Assembly: GCA_963693365.1 (NCBI GenBank)
Contig: CAVNZM010000003.1
Location: 4,030,001 to 4,094,000 of the forward strand
Reading direction: 5' to 3'
DNA length: 64,000 nucleotides
Origin: Amoebidium appalachense
Lineage: Eukaryota; Ichthyosporea
The notes beneath the pieces are model-generated. The model had not been told where the DNA came from and searched no databases. It saw only the letters and a list, made by a program, of their open reading frames with translations. Positions within the stretch are counted from its first letter, which is position 1. Each line of letters opens with the position of its first letter. A program made the translations under genes and the position numbers. This document shows positions 63,940 to 64,000 of this stretch, piece by piece.

Positions 63940-64000
63940 ATTATATATATATATATATATTTATATTAAATATATGTGTGTATATATATATATATCAAGT
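63940..64000. repeat. (TA)n stretch at window edge
   Basis: Two (TA)n blocks around ATTTATATTAAATATATG. On the minus strand this lies just upstream of the acceptor of the first visible coiled-coil exon. Confidence 0.85.

Overview
The window is eukaryotic nuclear DNA. Genes are split by GT-AG introns, there is an intron-containing tRNA-Tyr, and introns and spacers are full of very long homopolymers (runs of C, G, T or A up to about 90 bases) and (CA)n, (GT)n and (CT)n arrays. Exons are clean and join in frame across 0.2-3 kb introns. The gene content (plant/alga-type wax-synthase-like MBOAT, DMT/EamA transporter, HKD phospholipase D with Cys-rich zinc-finger-like modules in front) suggests a microbial eukaryote. 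I lean to a stramenopile (alga or oomycete-like) as an inference; the sequence does not prove the lineage. Almost every long open frame in the window is an artefact of stop-free microsatellites and was discarded.

Layout. 0.8-1.0 kb: a terminal exon of an unidentified minus-strand gene. 3.0-4.3 kb (-): single-exon wax-synthase-like acyltransferase. 5.2-5.7 kb: retroelement-like ORF remnant with a Zn-knuckle. 7.3-13.3 kb (+): five-exon EamA/DMT transporter (305 aa), followed at once by a LINE-like insertion with a perfect 17-bp target duplication. 16.8-19.5 kb (+): four-exon secreted-type FN3-like protein with an in-frame TAG at the end of its apparent signal peptide. 20.2-21.8 kb: a young TRIM-type miniature LTR element. 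22.8-48.0 kb (+): phospholipase D in about 24 exons (about 2.5 kb of coding sequence in 25 kb), with a tRNA-Tyr gene nested in one intron. 49.7-49.9 kb: a fold-back MITE. 52.4-53.0 kb: an inverted second copy of the LINE-like element. 53.8-54.6 kb (+): single-exon C2H2 zinc-finger regulator. 55-57.3 kb (+): candidate exons of an unknown gene. 57.9-63.9 kb (-): coiled-coil protein with a long acidic, disordered tail, seven exons, 5' end outside the window.

The genes do not form an obvious pathway. Two of them (the wax-synthase-like acyltransferase and phospholipase D) act on lipids, but their adjacency may be chance. The most unusual feature is a dispersed 90-190 bp repeat found ten times inside introns of three different genes (two on +, one on -). 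Every copy lies in the sense orientation of its host transcript, and seven copies sit in seven different introns of the phospholipase D gene. This could be an introner-like or splicing/RNA-level element and deserves follow-up.
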